A DNA stretch of 64,000 bases from a virus: the IMG/VR virus record IMGVR_UViG_3300030333_001364, positions 1 through 64,000 of that record. One strand, 5' to 3'. The notes under the pieces were generated by a model. The model saw only the letters and a list, made by a program, of their open reading frames with translations, was not told the origin of the DNA and made no database searches. The translations under genes and the position numbers were made by a program. Below, piece by piece: positions 13,587 through 24,400 of the stretch. Position 1 is the stretch's first letter; each line of letters opens with the position of its first letter.

Positions 13587-14962
13587 TTGGTTTCTCCGAA
13601 GGATTCCATGATAGTGCTGTTGCGTGTGTCAATGGCGGTGTAATTACCTATGCCACGCATGGAGAACGCTTTTCGAGAAAAAAGCACGACAAAAAGTTGT
13701 GTATAGAAGCTGCTGCGACTGCTCAAGCATTAAATATCTTTGATGACGTAATATCCTTCTATGAACGACCTCTACCCAAGAGAATCCGGCAATTTACCGC
13801 AGGACAGAAGGCATGGAGGCGAAATAGAGAATTATGCATGCAACCAACGTATTATTGCGAACATCACATGTCTCATGCTGCTGCTGCGTTTCAAACCAGC
13901 GTTTTTGAGGAAGCAGCATGTGTGGTGGTCGATAGTATCGGAGAATGGGACTGTAGTTCGATCTGGACTGCAAAAATGGTTGATGGTAAGGCAAAATACA
14001 AAAAAGTATGGAATATGCGATATCCCAAGTCAATTGGACTGTGGTATTCCGCATTGACGAAATGGGCGGGTCTGAGACCGTTAGATGAGGAATATATCTT
14101 CATGGGCATGGCAGCGTACGGAGAAGCGAAGTATATTGACGAAGTTTCCGCATTATTGCACCAAAACAACCATAAGGGCATAAAAGGGTTACATGGTGCT
14201 CCGCACGACATTGCAAAGAGTGCAGAAGTGGTTTTAGAGTATGAATTGAAGAAAATCTTTGAAATAGCACTAACTTACTCAAAAAACATCTGCTATGGCG
14301 GTGGAGTCGCTCTCAACTGCGTTGTAAACACCAAACTAAGGGAAATGTGCAATTTATGGATTATGCCGAATCCAGGCGATGCTGGAGGTGCCTTAGGAGC
14401 AGCATTGATCCCATATGGCGAAAAAGTGCAATTCTCGCCATTCTTAGGTTATAATATTCTTAGAAAACCAGATCCTAATGAAATCGTCGCAAAACTCCTC
14501 TCAGAAGGAATCGTGGGGGTTGCAAATGGCCGTAGTGAGTTTGGTCCTCGTGCTCTCGGTAATCGAAGTCTATTGGCGGATCCACGCAAAATTTCAACAA
14601 AACACCAAGTAAATGCGATAAAAAGGCGTCAGAAGTTCAGACCTTTCGCTCCTGCGATATTAGAAGAGTATTGTACGGATTATTTTGAAATGCCAGGACA
14701 TTCGAGATATATGTCGTATGTTTATCAATGTAAGCGTCCACACGACATTCCTGCGGTTCTACACGTCGATAATAGTGCTAGAGTACAAACTGTACCAGAA
14801 TCATCAGAATCCATCCTCAGGGAGATCCTAGAGGTGTGGTATGAGCATACAGGTTGTCCTGTGCTTTTGAATACGTCATTGAATATAAGAGGTATGCCTA
14901 TGGTAAATGACTTTTGTGACGCACTCAACTTCTCCGCAAAGTACCGCGTTGACGTATACTAA
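13583..14962 (+). CDS. NodU/CmcH-family carbamoyltransferase
   Basis: 459 residues. GFHDSAVACVNGG (about 7-19) opens the actin-like N-terminal domain that makes carbamoyl-adenylate. CEHHMSHAAAAF (H94, H98) and VVDSIGEWD (D117) match the metal-binding His and Asp of TobZ. FGPRALGNRSLLADPR (about 320-335) and KFRPFAPAIL form the conserved YrdC-like/carbamoyl transfer part. It is about 100 residues shorter than NodU/TobZ but keeps both halves. The family carbamoylates sugar hydroxyls. Frequent CpG compared with the baseplate genes hints at separate origin. Confidence 0.85.
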   Translation: MIGFSEGFHDSAVACVNGGVITYATHGERFSRKKHDKKLCIEAAATAQALNIFDDVISFYERPLPKRIRQFTAGQKAWRRNRELCMQPTYYCEHHMSHAAAAFQTSVFEEAACVVVDSIGEWDCSSIWTAKMVDGKAKYKKVWNMRYPKSIGLWYSALTKWAGLRPLDEEYIFMGMAAYGEAKYIDEVSALLHQNNHKGIKGLHGAPHDIAKSAEVVLEYELKKIFEIALTYSKNICYGGGVALNCVVNTKLREMCNLWIMPNPGDAGGALGAALIPYGEKVQFSPFLGYNILRKPDPNEIVAKLLSEGIVGVANGRSEFGPRALGNRSLLADPRKISTKHQVNAIKRRQKFRPFAPAILEEYCTDYFEMPGHSRYMSYVYQCKRPHDIPAVLHVDNSARVQTVPESSESILREILEVWYEHTGCPVLLNTSLNIRGMPMVNDFCDALNFSAKYRVDVY

Positions 14963-14965
14963 ATA
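14958..14965 (+). promoter_or_regulatory. T4-type late promoter (ACTAAATA)
   Basis: ACTAAATA overlaps the carbamoyltransferase stop and lies about 32 bases before the glycosyltransferase ATG. It matches the T4 late-promoter consensus TATAAATA in six of eight positions. Confidence 0.45.
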
Positions 14966-14997
14966 ACGCAGTATAATGAATTGAAAGATCTTTCGGA

Positions 14998-15765
14998 ATG
15001 GCAAAAGGATTCAAAGTGGTCACCACACCACCAGCAAAAAGTGGTAAAGCGGAAAAGTCTAATGAGTTTTCCATAGAAGCAGCAAGAGAGTTAGTCAAGG
15101 GCAAAACTTTCATATTCTGTTTACCTGGTAGAACTGTTTCATACGTCTATCTAAAAAACTTTGTACAGTTAGCATTTGAGATTGTACAGAAGGGCGGTAC
15201 TCTACAAATATCACAAGACTACTCATCTATGGTAAACTTTGCCAGATGTAAGTGTCTAGGAGCAAATGTTCTCAGAGGTCCTGATCAGTTACCATGGGAT
15301 GGTAAGTTGAAGTATGACTATCAGTTATGGATCGACAGTGACATCGTATTCGGTCTAGAACAGTTCTATAGACTTCTTTGGATGGATAAGGACATAGCGG
15401 GTGGTTGGTACGTCACAGAGGACGGAAACACCACATCCTGTGCACATTGGATGGAAGAAGAAGATTTCAAAGCAAATGGTGGTGTAATGAACCACGAGAT
15501 GTTAGATGGTATACAAAAGAGAAGAAAACCATTTACAGTTGACTATTCTGGATTTGGTTGGTTGCTAATCAAGCATGGTGTGTTTGAGAATGAAAAAATG
15601 AAGTATCCATGGTTTGCACCACAGATGCAAGTATTTGAATCTGGTGAAGTACAAGACATGTGTGGAGAAGATGTATCATTCTGTTTAGATGCACAGAAGG
15701 CAGGATACGAAATATGGGTAGATCCTAAATGTAGAGTCGGTCACGAGAAGAATAGAATAATCTAA
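14998..15765 (+). CDS. GT-A-type glycosyltransferase
   Basis: 255 residues. LWIDSDIVFGLEQF contains a DxD motif (D113, D115) for metal and nucleotide-sugar binding, preceded by a Rossmann-type beginning (KTFIFCLPGRTVSYVYLKNF). ESGEVQDMCGEDVSFC near 215-230 and VGHEKN near the end supply the acidic and His residues typical of GT-A folds. It probably transfers a sugar to an unknown acceptor. It lies at the end of the first modification island. Confidence 0.65.
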   Translation: MAKGFKVVTTPPAKSGKAEKSNEFSIEAARELVKGKTFIFCLPGRTVSYVYLKNFVQLAFEIVQKGGTLQISQDYSSMVNFARCKCLGANVLRGPDQLPWDGKLKYDYQLWIDSDIVFGLEQFYRLLWMDKDIAGGWYVTEDGNTTSCAHWMEEEDFKANGGVMNHEMLDGIQKRRKPFTVDYSGFGWLLIKHGVFENEKMKYPWFAPQMQVFESGEVQDMCGEDVSFCLDAQKAGYEIWVDPKCRVGHEKNRII

Positions 15766-15798
15766 TTTTCTATATACGATTGAGTATGCAATATAGGA

Positions 15799-15960
15799 AT
15801 GGACGACAGATACGATATCTACGTCGACGGGGTCAAGACACATGAGAGCATATCCGAAGAAGAAATGGAAGAAGTCACTCAAGATTTGGCGGACGAATTC
15901 TACGAAAACGGTTGGCCACACCCCAAAGATGTAGAAGTAAGATACCTAGGACATGAATAG
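15799..15960 (+). CDS. small YDIYVD protein, 53 aa
   Basis: 53 residues, acidic (MDDRYDIYVDGVKTHESISEEEM...), ending EVRYLGHE. The ATG is preceded by ATAGGA. It shares its strand-linker-helix pattern with the 55-aa protein at 12386. A terminator follows directly. I recall similar small proteins upstream of gp25 in cyanophages. Function unknown. Confidence 0.6.
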   Translation: MDDRYDIYVDGVKTHESISEEEMEEVTQDLADEFYENGWPHPKDVEVRYLGHE

Positions 15961-15983
15961 GGTTCCATGCGAACCCTTTTTTT
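15960..15983 (+). terminator. intrinsic terminator
   Basis: GGGTTC/GAACCC with a five-base loop followed by seven T. It ends the first modification island just ahead of the baseplate operon. Confidence 0.85.
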
Positions 15984-15996
15984 GTGACACTAAATA

Positions 15997-16004
15997 GATA
16001 AATA
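15997..16004 (+). promoter_or_regulatory. late promoter of the baseplate operon (GATAAATA)
   Basis: GATAAATA lies 14 bases after a terminator and 28 bases before the gp25 start, matching seven of eight bases of TATAAATA. Confidence 0.65.
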
Positions 16005-16032
16005 TACCGAGAACTCCTTCCACGACGGAATA

Positions 16033-16437
16033 GTGCCACTACAGAGAACATCAGAACCGTTCAGAGATATATCTTTGACCTTCAAACGTCATCCTGTGAC
16101 GAATGATATTATAATGCTAAAAAATGAAGATGCAATCAAACGTGCAGTGCAGAACCTTGTACGCACCCAGATTGGTGAGAGATTTTTCAATACAAATCTA
16201 GGCACTAGAATTACTTCTTCTCTGTTTGAATTAGCAAATGATGATTATATTGAACCAATTCAAACTGAAATAGAAATGGTCATAACACAGTATGAACCAA
16301 GAGTAATTTTACAACAAGTCGTAGTAGAAAGCAGACCAGAACAAAATGCTTTGGATGTTTCTATACAATACAAGATTGTGGGACTCAATGCACCCTCACA
16401 GAATGTCCAATTTATTTTAGAACCAACTAGGTTATAA
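16033..16437 (+). CDS. gp25: baseplate wedge protein gp25
   Basis: 134 residues with a GTG start, the usual length of T4 gp25 (132). Gp25 is the small wedge protein with a lysozyme-like fold at the inner baseplate, related to the GpW/gp25 family. The segment NLVRTQIGERFFNTNLGTRI is the conserved family core. It is the first gene of the baseplate operon, with the late promoter immediately upstream, and its stop is joined to gp6 by TAATG. Confidence 0.9.
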   Translation: MPLQRTSEPFRDISLTFKRHPVTNDIIMLKNEDAIKRAVQNLVRTQIGERFFNTNLGTRITSSLFELANDDYIEPIQTEIEMVITQYEPRVILQQVVVESRPEQNALDVSIQYKIVGLNAPSQNVQFILEPTRL

Positions 16438-18491
16438 TGGCACTACAGCAATTTACAAACTTAAACTTTGAGGATATAAAGTCATCCATAAAGGATTACC
16501 TTAGAGCAAATACTCAATTCAAAGATATGGATTTTGAAGGGTCTAACCTTTCTATCCTAATTGACATACTAGCGTATAACTCATATACCACAGCATACAA
16601 TACAAATATGGCGATCAATGAGACATTCATTGATAGTGCCACTCTGAGAGAGAATGTAGTATCATTAGCAAGAAATATAGGTTATGTTCCAAGATCCAGA
16701 AGAGCAGCGAGAGCAACTGTCAATTTCAGTGCATCGGGTATAACATCTACAACAAAACAGATAACATTTCAACCAGGTGTAATTGCAAACGGTTCAGTAT
16801 CAAATATAAACTATGTCTTCTCTCTACCTGAGGCTGTGTCATTCAATGCCTTCAATGGATCATCTAGAGGTGTGTTGGTAATATATCAAGGTCAATATGT
16901 CACTAACTCATATGTCGTAGACAATAACAATCCTAGTGAGAGATATGTTTTACCTAATGATGGTATAGACACTTCTACAATTAGTGTAAAGATAAGGAAT
17001 AGTTCTACTGATAACACAACAACAAGTTATGAGTTAGCAGATAACATTATAGGAATTACATCAACATCTAATATCTACTTGTTACAAGAGACAACAGATG
17101 AGAAATACGAACTCTTATTTGGTGATGATGTATTCGGTAAAAAGTTAGAGTCAGGAAATATAATTGATATTAGTTACATAAAGACTAATGGTAAAGCAGG
17201 AAATGGTATAGAAAACTTCAATTTTGCTGGTCTTATAAAGGATGAAGATGGTGCTGATGAAACAGACTTTAGAATGTTCCTTTCTGCTAATGAAAAATCC
17301 GCTAATGGTGATGAGATAGAACCAGTAGAGTCTGTCAAATACTATGCTCCACGTTTATATGCAGCACAGCATAGAGCAGTGACTGCTAATGACTATGAAG
17401 CAATAATCCCATCAATATATCCAAATATAGAATCTGTGAGTGCCTATGGTGGAGAGGATCTCAATCCACCACAATTTGGTAGGGTATTCATAGCAGCAAA
17501 ACCAAAGAATGGTTCGTTCTTGTCAGAACTAACAAAGAAGCAATTACTCAATTCACTGAAGAATTATTCCATAGCAGGAATAGTTCCATCATTTGTGGAT
17601 CTAAAATTCTTGTATGTGGAGATTGATTCGTATATTTACTACAACTCAAACTTTGTAGGTGATCCTGACAATCTAAAGACAGATGTAATAACTTCACTAT
17701 CACAGTATGCATCAGGCACTGAACTCAATAAGTTTGGTGGTAGATTTGCTTATAGTAAAGTATTGTCAGTTATAGACAATGTAGATACTTCTATTACGTC
17801 TAACATAACTTTAGTAAAAATGCGAAGGAATATCAATACTAAGATAAACCAATTCGCACAATATGAATTATGTTTCTTGAATCAGATATATGCACCAAAT
17901 GAGAAATACAATATTCACTCAACTGGATTCAATGTATCTGATGTGGTGGGTACTTGTTACTTTAGTGATATAAAGGTCAATGAGGACTCAGGAACACTAT
18001 TCATGTTCCAGATTCTAAATGATGAGAGTATCAAAGTTATATCAAATAACTTTGGACGTATTGATTACAAGGAGGGTGAGATAGTATTAGACACAGTAAA
18101 CATCACATCAACAATAGAGAATGATGATGTAATTGAGGTAGAAGCAGTACCTCAGTCTAACGATGTTCTTGCCAAAAACGAATTGTACTTGCAGTTTGAC
18201 ATATCAAAGAGTGATTTCTACACAAGAATAGATAGCATCTCTACTGGTGCTAATACATCAGGTTCTAGATATCTTCCAGAGTCAAGTTACTTTGCAGATA
18301 AGAAGGTTAGAGGAGCAATTATCACAAGCACCACTACAGAAACAACTTTAGTGGGATATGTGAATGGTCAACCATATTATGGAGAATTCCATGTTATGGC
18401 AGGAGGAAACAAGATGACAGGTGCAACACATACAGTTGCAAGTCAGCAGATTACAGATACACCACAGACAATTAGCAATAGCGGATACTAA
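16437..18491 (+). CDS. gp6: baseplate wedge protein gp6
   Basis: 684 residues, close to T4 gp6 (660). The N-terminal FEDIKSSIKDYLRANTQFKD, ILIDILAYNSYTTAYNTNMA and ETFIDSATLRENVVSLARNIGY are the J-like core that makes the inner baseplate ring. Position straight after gp25 agrees. The C-terminal part is beta-rich, with Thr/Ser-rich decoration at the end. Coupled to the next gene by TAATG. Confidence 0.92.
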   Translation: MALQQFTNLNFEDIKSSIKDYLRANTQFKDMDFEGSNLSILIDILAYNSYTTAYNTNMAINETFIDSATLRENVVSLARNIGYVPRSRRAARATVNFSASGITSTTKQITFQPGVIANGSVSNINYVFSLPEAVSFNAFNGSSRGVLVIYQGQYVTNSYVVDNNNPSERYVLPNDGIDTSTISVKIRNSSTDNTTTSYELADNIIGITSTSNIYLLQETTDEKYELLFGDDVFGKKLESGNIIDISYIKTNGKAGNGIENFNFAGLIKDEDGADETDFRMFLSANEKSANGDEIEPVESVKYYAPRLYAAQHRAVTANDYEAIIPSIYPNIESVSAYGGEDLNPPQFGRVFIAAKPKNGSFLSELTKKQLLNSLKNYSIAGIVPSFVDLKFLYVEIDSYIYYNSNFVGDPDNLKTDVITSLSQYASGTELNKFGGRFAYSKVLSVIDNVDTSITSNITLVKMRRNINTKINQFAQYELCFLNQIYAPNEKYNIHSTGFNVSDVVGTCYFSDIKVNEDSGTLFMFQILNDESIKVISNNFGRIDYKEGEIVLDTVNITSTIENDDVIEVEAVPQSNDVLAKNELYLQFDISKSDFYTRIDSISTGANTSGSRYLPESSYFADKKVRGAIITSTTTETTLVGYVNGQPYYGEFHVMAGGNKMTGATHTVASQQITDTPQTISNSGY

Positions 18492-21400
18492 TGATAGAAA
18501 CCTCGTTATCTAGAGTCAAAATCAATGAAGTAGTTCAGAGTCAAATACCTGAATTCATTGATGCCGATAATCCTAACTTCGGTGATTTCTTAAAACAATA
18601 TTATCTCTCTCAGGAATTCCAAGGGGGACCTGTTGATATTGCTGAGAACCTTGTTGACTACAAGGGTTTAGACTTTCTAAACAATAGGAACCTAATCGGA
18701 TTCACTTCACTATCTCAATACCTCAAGGGTAGAGAAGATACGATATATGTTGACTCTACAAACGGGTGGCCAACCTCTTACGGTTTGTTGAAAATTGATA
18801 ATGAGATCATTACTTACACAGGTATAGGAAAGACAACATTTACAGGTTGTATAAGAGGTTTCAGTGGTATAGAGAATAATAAAAAAACGAATCAACCAGA
18901 ATATCTAACATTTACAAAGACAGGTATAGGAACACATGCTAATAATTCACGTGTAGAGAATCTTAGTAATGTATTTCTACAAAATTTCTATAAGAAACTA
19001 AAAACACAGGTGCTACCTGGTTTTACTGAGAGAAGTTTACATGGAAAGGTTTCTAAGGGTAATTTTATAAGACAAGCGATAGACTTCTATCGTTCAAAGG
19101 GAACAGAAGAAGCATATCAGATATTATTTGGTGCACTGTATGGTGAAAAGGTTGAGATGATTCAACCAGCAAAGTTTTTGATCAAACCATCAGATGCAGA
19201 TTATATTAGGACAGAAACTATAATTGCAAAACAGGTTCAGGGTGATGCTCAAAAGTTATCTGGACAAACATTGTTTCAGAACACTAACCCACAGACCAGT
19301 GGGTCGATATACAACGTAGGTAGTAGTATAATTAATGGTGAAACATATTACAGTTTCGCTATTTCTGAAGGAACAACCTTTGGAAAATTTGTTCAAAAGA
19401 ATAAAACCTATGTTACATCAAGTACTCCAGTTGGATCTACTGTTATTAATGTTGATAGCACTGTGGGCTTCGACACCTCAGGTAAATTCAATATTGGGAA
19501 CGTTTCTTACTCGTATACAGGAAAGAACTACACGCAGTTCACGGGCATAACAAGCACAACAACTCTTATAGGGTTAGGTACTACAATCACACAAGGACCT
19601 GACGCTTATGTGTATGATGATAATACTTTAGTCACAGTTGAGATAGTAGGATCTCTTACTAAATTCAACGGTTCTGCTCTAAACCAAGTAGAAGATAGTT
19701 CTATAAATGTAAAGACTGTTGGAAAGGAACAGGATAGTCTAAGATGGTCTAGTTGGATTCATAATGTATCTCCCAAATATAATGTTGTAACCTTTAGAAC
19801 TCTGTCATCATCAAGTTATGAGTTGACTCTGAATGCAGAGCACTCATTGTACTTTGGTGACGAGATAGAAATAGTAGATGCAGATGGTGTAATACTGAAT
19901 GGATCAGTTGTAGCACTACTATCTGACACAAGAGTATCTGTAACATGTGGAACACTATCAGAACTGAAAGAATATTATGTACGACGAAAAATCAAGACTA
20001 ATCTCGGTGCCTCTGCTGACATACAGAACAGTTACTCTGATTCTTCAGAGAATGTGTTTGTTGCGTCCAACTCCATCCCTCACTGGACAATCAATCCACA
20101 GAAAAGAATAAGATTATTTGATACTGTCAATGAGTCATTAGGTACAACAATCAATATTGCAGATCACAATTACTATGATGGTGATCTTGTTACTTACACA
20201 GTAGCGGTAGGAAATAAACTTACTAACTTCAATGTGGGTGAGTCATATTATGTAAAGAGACTTACTCCAAATAGCATTGCTCTTGCATATACTGCTGAGA
20301 ACATTAGAAGTGGAAAATATATAACTGCGTTTACATCTACAGACTTAGCATCTCTTTCAGTTCATAATCTTACACCAAGTCTCTTTTATGGTACTGAGAT
20401 AGGACCTCAAAAACTATTACGTAAATTCCCTAAACCAGTATATGCTGACGACCATGAGAAGACTAAACAGGGTGGAGTAGGTTTATTTGCTAATGGTGTT
20501 GAGATATATTCATACAAAGCAACAGACACTGTAAACTTTGGAACATTAGAAAGTGTTGATGTTCTTAACACTGGTGATGATTATGATGTTATAAACCCTC
20601 CTAGTCTATCTGTGACACAGGTAGGACATTCTGGGGTCGGAGCATCTGTTATAGCACAGATGAAAGGAGAACTTACCGATGTTCTTGTAGAAACACCAGG
20701 TTTAGATTACTTGGAGACACCAACAGTATCAATCGTAGGTGGAAACAATAAAGATGCAGTTGTAAAAGCAGTTATGAAGATTGCTCCAATCACATTGGAG
20801 TTTGACAGCACCTCACAAGGAGGTATCGTAAATACTGCGACTGATAGATTTGTATTCTCAGACCCTCATGGATTAGTAGATGCAGAAGAGATTATATACA
20901 CCACCAATAGTAGTACACCCATAGGGATAGGCACTACACCTGGCACATTAGTTGATACATCTCCATACTTTGTAGTAAAAATCAACGACCATGAGTTCTT
21001 CCTATCAGAGTCTAAGAATGAAGCATTGTTAGGTATAGGAACTATTCCTATATCACAGAATGGTGGTGGATTACATCAGTTCAAAACAACTCGTAGAAGA
21101 CTTACTGTAGATAAGATTGGTATAGAAAATTCTGGATTATTCTACAATAGAAGACTAGAGACTGTATCTGGTATAAACACTTATATTGATCATATCAATA
21201 TTGATAGACATGGTTTTGAGTCAGGAGAGAAGATAAAGTACTCTTCATCTATAGGAGCTGCTGCTGGTCTAACAAATAACTCAGAATATTATGTTATAAA
21301 GATTGATGCAAACTCCTTTAGATTATCATCATCAGAAGATCTTTCAGACCATGTTGATATAACATCTACAGGTAGTGGTGTACATACATTCCAAGATCCT

Positions 21401-24400
21401 CCCATCAACATTGTTATCAATGGTAGACAGGGAATCAGTACATTCAATGCTACAGCACAACCATTGATACGTGGTAAGATTATAGGAGCACATGTCAATA
21501 ATAAAGGAACTGACTTTGGATCTAAGGTTATAAACGATGACTTCAAACCAGATGTTACAGCAGTCATAGGTGACAAAGCATTCTTACAACCATTCATTAT
21601 CAATGGTAGAGTAGATCAAATAATAATCAAATCAGGTGGTGAGAACTTTGTCAGTATCCCTGATATAGTGATCACTGGTGATGGTGTAGGTGCAAAGGCA
21701 AAGGCAGTTGTATCTGGTGGTAAGATAGTTGCAATCAATATGATTGAGAAGGGTGCAAACTATACACAGTCAGCAACAACTGTAAAAGCAGAAACACCTG
21801 GTGATGGTGCTATATTCTCATCTAATGTAAAAGAGTGGACAGTCAATCAGGTAGAGAGATATGCAAAGATAAATGACGTCATGCCTGATGATGGATTCTA
21901 TGAGGTTCAACGTGATTCTGAATTAGGTAACCCATATGTAAACTATTATGTTCCTCGTAATCTAAGAACATACCTAGGTGACAATGGAAGTGAACACTCT
22001 CCTATCTTGGGTTGGGCATATGACGGTAATCCAATCTACGGTCCTTACGTTTACAAGGAAGCAGATGGTGGTGGTGGATTAGATTATATCAAGTCATCTT
22101 ACGATAAGTTGACTGGTGAAAGAACTAACGGACCTTCTATCACAGAATATCCTTCTGGATTCTTTGTAGAAGATTTCACATACACACCTGGTAAAGGTGA
22201 TCTAGATGAGCACAATGGTAGATTTGGTGTAACACCAGACTATCCAAATGGAGTATATGCATACTACACAACTGTACAACCATCTCAAGTTGCTAATGCT
22301 GGTAACCCATTCAACCGTGCTAGAGTTCCAGTATTCCCATATGTAGTGGGTGACTCATACAAATCTAAAGTAGAACCACTAAATCTAGGGTATAACTTTG
22401 ATCAAGATGTGGATCCTGTATCATACGGTTTAATTAGAAACGTCAAACCTTATAATATCAATGATTATGAATTTATCTCGAATTCTCAGAAGAACACAAA
22501 ACTCGCTTCCAAAATCATACGTGCAAGCAGTGGTAGTGTTAGTGGAATTGACCTTATCGATGGCGGTAGCGAGTATCGTGTTGGTGACGCTCTACTATTT
22601 GATAATGAAAGAACCGATGGATTTGGTGCAATTGGATCTGTTCGCAAGATTTACGGACCACAACTCAATAACATCACGACAACAGTACAACGGTTACCAG
22701 ACACAACTTTTATATACTCTCCTGGACAGATTACAGGTATAACAACTGTACCTCATGGATTCCTAACTGGAACAGATGTAAACATAAGAAATGTATCTGG
22801 AACAGAGCATGATGTAATACAGGGTATGCATAGAATTACAGTTCCTAGAGTAATCTCAGGAATTGCAAGTGCTATAGAAGACTTAGGTGGTGGTGGCAAC
22901 TCAGGTCTTACCACCAGCATCAGACTTGTTGATGATGTAAACAAATTCAAAGTAAATGACATCATCAGAATTGATCATGAAGAGTTGAAGATATTTGGTA
23001 TTGATACATTACAGAATGAGATAGATTGTCTAAGAATACAAAATGGAACTCCTGGCACAGGACACACTGTATTCAGTAAAGTTGAAAAATTAGTAAATGA
23101 ATTTACATTCCCACTATCAGGTTGCCCAGAAACACCTGTAGATTACACAGTTTACTTTGATGCTGCAAATGTAGTTGGTGCTGGTTTGTCAGCAGGAACT
23201 GGTATAGGTCATACTATCAATTCAAAAGACTTTGGTACACGTAAGATACCAACACAGACAATCTTCTTACCAAGACATAGTATTCAGCATGGTGAGAAAC
23301 TTTCATATTCACCTGGTGCTGGTACAACTCTTTCATATCAGGCACCTGGCGTTGGTACTGCATCTGGTTGGTCTGCACCTTTACCATCAGAAGTATATGG
23401 TTATGTTATAGATCAGAATCTAGTAGGTATCGTAACAACTGTTGCTGGAATTAGATCTTCCTCAGAAAGAGTCTTCTTCTACCCAGACCAGACTGGTATT
23501 GGTAACACACACTTCTTCCAGACTGTCAGAGGACAAATCACAGGTGACATAGACATTGTCAAGGTTACTGCTACAACTAATGAAGAACATACCCTGAGAC
23601 CCCTTGATATCATTGACTTGTCAGTGGTCTCTACTGGTACAAGTTCTCTTACTATGTCTTATGATTCTGCTACTAGATTTGTAAGTATAGGTTCATCTGT
23701 CAACCCACTCATAAAGGTTAGAGAAGGTGACTTGTTAGAATTTGATGTTTCTAATGGTTCATTACAGAATACTAAATTAGAGTTTTACGAAGACCCAGAG
23801 TTCAAGAAGCAATTTGTAGGATCTGGTGTCTCTGCTATGGAGATCACATATACAGCAGCACATGGTGAAGCTGGTGGTAAAGCATCTATAAGATTCACAC
23901 CACAAGCACCTAAGGTTGTATATTACAAACTGGCATCTCAGGATATATCAAAAGTTATTGAGACTAATAAAGATATTGATGATTATACTAAGATAATTGT
24001 TATACCAAGTGAGTTCACTGGTAAGGGTACAATCACTTCAGTAACCAGCACCTCCTTTGACTACTTTATAGATCAAGAGGCAGAAAGAGTAGGTTATACT
24101 ACCAACACTGCTGTGATGTCATATACAACTGAATCACAGAACGATCACGGTCCTATAGCACAGGTTCAACTTGTGTCTGGTGGTGTAGGGTTCAAAGATA
24201 TACCTCAAGTCTCAGTGGCGAGTACAACTGGTAGGTCAGCACTCATAGAAGCAAGAGGAGATGATATTGGTAGACTTGATGAAGTTCAACTTATAGACAT
24301 TGGTTTTGATTATCCTTCTGATAAGACACTAAAACCACAGGCAGCGATGCCACAGGTTGTATTCCTAAAAGATAACTTCTCAGTTGACACTGTAGCAATT

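Noticed and set aside
19335-19550. Alternative-frame ORFs inside the baseplate genes on both strands
   Set aside because: They are long only because the real frames lack stops on the other strand or frame; they have no ribosome binding sites and interrupt no gap between genes.
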